Shown here: in pieces, positions 61,321-64,000 of the stretch | How the letters are laid out: every line of letters starts with the position of its first letter | How positions within the stretch are numbered: position 1 is the first letter of the stretch | Source: Phytoseiulus persimilis | Taxonomy: Eukaryota; Arthropoda; Arachnida; Mesostigmata; Phytoseiidae | DNA: 64,000 nt | Assembly (NCBI GenBank): GCA_037576195.1 | Contig: CM075101.1 | Location: 6,696,001-6,760,000 of the forward strand | Reading direction: 5' to 3' | Position numbers and translations under genes: made by a program | The notes under the pieces: generated by a model | Told to the model about the DNA's origin: nothing | The model's input: only the letters and a program-made list of their open reading frames with translations | Databases searched by the model: none

Positions 61321-62727
61321 CTTCAGAGAAAAGAAGCGCGATGAGTCACCGGACCAGGAGAAATAGGAAGGTGATCATCGTGGAAACATCAGATGACTAT
61401 TTCTAGCCTTCCCTACGAAGCATCTGAGAGCATGGTTACAAACTGGACACCGTCCGCCGATCCGGGTTGGGTAATCATGATGTCCCTAGCAATCGGGAGA
61501 CGAAATTACGCGACATATCGCCCTGAGAACACCGGAATAACCGCTGCCGAGAACACTCGGGCCCCTCGAGGGCGCGGGGAACCGTCTGAGCGAGCAGAAT
61601 AAACGATCTTAAATATTCTAACTGCAAGCTGAACTGGTCGCCGCGACTCCAACTGTAAACGGTCGATTTTATCGAAGCCTCGAATCCCTAGCCCCTGACT
61701 TCTAACGGCCGGCGTCCGACTAACGCCGAGCGTCTGATTCTCAAGTTTTGGATGCTCGTAGAACCCGAGCGTTGTCCACGTCCTACGTAATGGGCCTACG
61801 TTGAATCGCCTTTGTTCACCGGTAGACCATGTAACAGACGGCGTACTTGTCGGGGGAATCATCCGGCTGACATCCCGAGTCCGCTCTCGCATGGACTCTG
61901 GGGCGGGTGAACTACCCCTCCCTGAGGCGGAGGTCGGTATCCCTTCAAGCATCATCCACTGAACCCATGGGATCGTTGACAGATGTAATGAACCATTTTT
62001 GTGGAAAATGGTCTCTGGCGGTGAGGCTGCGGAGAAGGAACAATCAACGGAGTTTGATCACGAGAGCAATCCGCCCGAGGGATGTTCGGAAGCATCAGTT
62101 CTTCAAGTCGGACCTTACGCAATGACTCTGCCCGGAATACAATGAGCAGTCCCGTGCACGTCATGATGTGTTCTGTCCTAACCACAACCAATGCGTCTGC
62201 ACTGTTTTCTTATTCGGTTCGAGGGCAACGCAGCTGGGGTTTCCGACCTCTCAGCGGAACCAGCAGAAGAGATGCAGTGGCTAGAAGGAGCGGACTGGCT
62301 ATACCATGAAGTAGACGCGATCAGTACGATCTTTGCGCCCATCACGAAGGAAAGAACGAATGAATGCGTGCGTCAATACTTTTTACTGCCATCTATATGC
62401 CGATAGACAGGGTTCAGTCGAGAGATTCTCAAATGAATATTTGTCGTAAATAGATCTTTAAGTAATGTTGGGCTCGCCTTCCGCAAATGATGGATACTTG
62501 GCGTGCCCTTGGTTGGTACTGACGCTCGCGTCAGAATACGCTCTGATTACATGCTCACGCTTTCCATGAGGCTCACGGACGAGAGTCGAGAACTATGATC
62601 CAAGATAAAGCTTCCCAACAATTCTGATTTATCATTCTCCAAACATCAAAGAGGCAATAAGCAACACACTCCATGGAGAAACAATCACAGGCGCGGGTAC
62701 AGTTCCGAAATTCGCACTAATCACAGG
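61321..62727. other. No gene resolved
   Basis: About 1.4 kb. A minus frame of 149 codons begins with ATG ATG at 61955 and has no domain. A second minus frame (61952-62191) abuts it. These could be upstream exons of the 60-61 kb gene, but no phase-compatible link was found. Confidence 0.35.
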
Positions 62728-62979
62728 TCAGTAATGCGCTGGGCGCTTGTGAGCTCTTTGCCGACATTCGTGCAGCATTGAGTAAAGAAAAACTTTAATT
62801 AACAAGTCAGTGACCATGTAAACCATGGCTAAGATCATAGCTCCCAACTGTATGAACTGATCCATTCTCATGGGCGTTTCTGACGTCTGACCTCCCGCTC
62901 TCTGATTCTTGTTGATCGGGCCTCCGTGTATGCATTCGAGCAGAGAGGCAAAGCAGAACGCTGCGTGGAGAAATCTCAT
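62728..62979 (-). CDS. Small membrane protein with signal-like N-terminus
   Basis: A frame of 83 residues starting at ATG 62979. It opens with a hydrophobic MRFLHAAFCFASLLECIHG like a signal peptide, then a polar Gln/Gly/Thr-rich stretch, a transmembrane helix (FIQLGAMILAMVYMVTDLL) and a basic His/Arg tail. No long frame competes on the opposite strand. An upstream exon is possible: a frame from about 63053 (acceptor ctgcactgtgag region) runs into the same DNA in another frame. No family recognised. Confidence 0.5.
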   Translation of the reverse strand: MRFLHAAFCFASLLECIHGGPINKNQRAGGQTSETPMRMDQFIQLGAMILAMVYMVTDLLIKVFLYSMLHECRQRAHKRPAHY

Positions 62980-64000
62980 GATAGGCTACTGTGCAGTTGA
63001 TAGCCTTCTTGATAGCTTCGTTGTATTCGGCCTTCAATGAGCAGTCCGTAAACCTGCACTGTGAGCGGGGAGCCCGTCTTCGGGCATTCGTTCATTAAGA
63101 GTTTCAACTCGTCCTCGCAGGACAAGTGAACGGGTGCACATACATAGCTGAATGTGAAGAATGAGTCAACCCGCCTAGAAGTGATACAGTTCCCCTGAAG
63201 AGAACCAAGCTACTTGAGAGTTTTTCTCCGAATTCGAGGCTCGTGCTTCTCAGGCGCTACGTGGACGCGTGTCCTGAGTTTGTTTCTCTCCTGCTTCCCG
63301 GAGCTGAAGTGGGAAGTTAGTATCTGATTTCGCAGTGTATGTCAGCCGAGAAATACCCCCGCGCTTCATTGTGATCAAAAATTCTCGAATATGATTCAGG
63401 TCTTTCAGCACGGGGGGGGGGGGGGGGGGCATATCTTGGATGGACTCCATGAACCAGGTCTCGATTCAATTATGAAGACGTTGGAGGAGCAGAAGCCGAC
63501 GGCTTGGAGAGTAGGAAGAGAAGTCCTGTTAGGTGTCTTGGAATTGCAAGATCGGAATCGGGATCAGCCTCTCTATCTGAACCAGTTGTTCTCAAACTCA
63601 TCGACTTCGAAGGTCACTGTGGGAGCTACCGCCTATTTCCGTTTCGTGTGACTCGTCTGCTTAGTTCTTTCGGTGACTCGATTGGGATATGATGATGCGA
63701 TGATTGAGAGTTTGCATGGTATCAATCAAGAGTGAGTTCCAAATTGCCATGATTGAATTCTGTCGCCCATCTGTCTTCAGAACTGCCTCAAGTCGAGGAT
63801 CCCATGAGGAGATGGGTGTTCTCGATGATAATTTGCATGCCTCGCAGAACCACCTGGAGGGGAGGATCCGTGGCTCTGGTCGAAGATCCGTCGCGGAAAG
63901 CTACCATGTTTCAAAACCTGTTGCTCGAGAACCCGTTTAAATCGTATCGAGTTGCGTCCTCCCTGATGAACTGATTTAAACGTCGCAACTCAAAATTTCT
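62980..64000. other. Right end, no gene resolved; holds an 18-base poly-G
   Basis: About 1 kb. A minus frame 63250-63450 contains a proline run encoded by the complement of the poly-G tract, and a plus frame 63391-63651 reads through the same tract as glycines. Either could be an exon, but no splice-supported chain was found. Confidence 0.35.
63412..63429 (+). repeat. Poly-G run of 18
   Basis: Eighteen consecutive G on the plus strand. Other runs on the same strand are 12 G at 26055-26066 and 15 G at 35543-35557. Confidence 0.95.

Overview
This window is nuclear DNA of an animal with compact, intron-bearing genes. Introns are short (46 to 260 bases in the one fully resolved gene), splice sites are standard GT-AG, base composition is near 50% GC, and there is no sign of operons, ribosome-binding sites or prokaryotic genes. 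The gene set (DUSP22-type phosphatase, Hv1/TMEM266-type voltage sensor, mitochondrial aspartyl-tRNA synthetase, TMBIM-like protein) is metazoan. An arthropod, perhaps a mite, fits the compact introns and divergent proteins, but that is inference; no sequence seen here proves the lineage.

Five loci are well supported. (1) A minus-strand gene leaves the left edge (1-1701) and encodes an RNA recognition motif, then an F-box, then the start of leucine-rich repeats. (2) An intronless plus-strand gene (8598-9608) encodes a divergent TMBIM/Lifeguard-like multipass membrane protein. (3) A plus-strand DUSP15/22-family phosphatase (24600-29681) has eight or nine exons, a conserved myristoylation start exon and a long extra C-terminus interrupted by either a small intron or an in-frame TGA. 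(4) A plus-strand Hv1/TMEM266-family voltage-sensor gene (50125-52675) keeps the charges of S2, S3 and S4 but lacks the S1 aspartate used by proton channels. (5) A complete nine-exon minus-strand DARS2 (56578-59516).

Between these are less certain loci called from open frames whose splice phases agree: a three-exon chain at 15999-16657, a two-helix membrane protein at 37696-38070, a single-pass membrane protein at 41852-42205, a two-exon frame at 48893-49541, a four-exon frame with cold-shock-domain-like segments at 60141-61320, and a small signal-peptide/membrane protein at 62728-62979. Long stretches (1.7-8.6, 9.6-16, 18-24.6, 30-37.6, 42.5-48.9 and 52.7-56.5 kb) hold no gene I can defend. 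In these GC-balanced sequences several frames on both strands often look equally protein-like, so short isolated frames were left out.

The genes have no evident shared pathway: translation in mitochondria (DARS2), signalling (phosphatase), membrane voltage sensing, cell-death/calcium membrane protein, and ubiquitin/RNA adaptor. Repeats are modest: one (AG)19 tract, three poly-G runs all on the plus strand, a tRNA-derived SINE-like fossil near 4.9 kb, a short perfect inverted repeat near 49.2 kb and a degenerate ~30-base tandem repeat near 44.25 kb.
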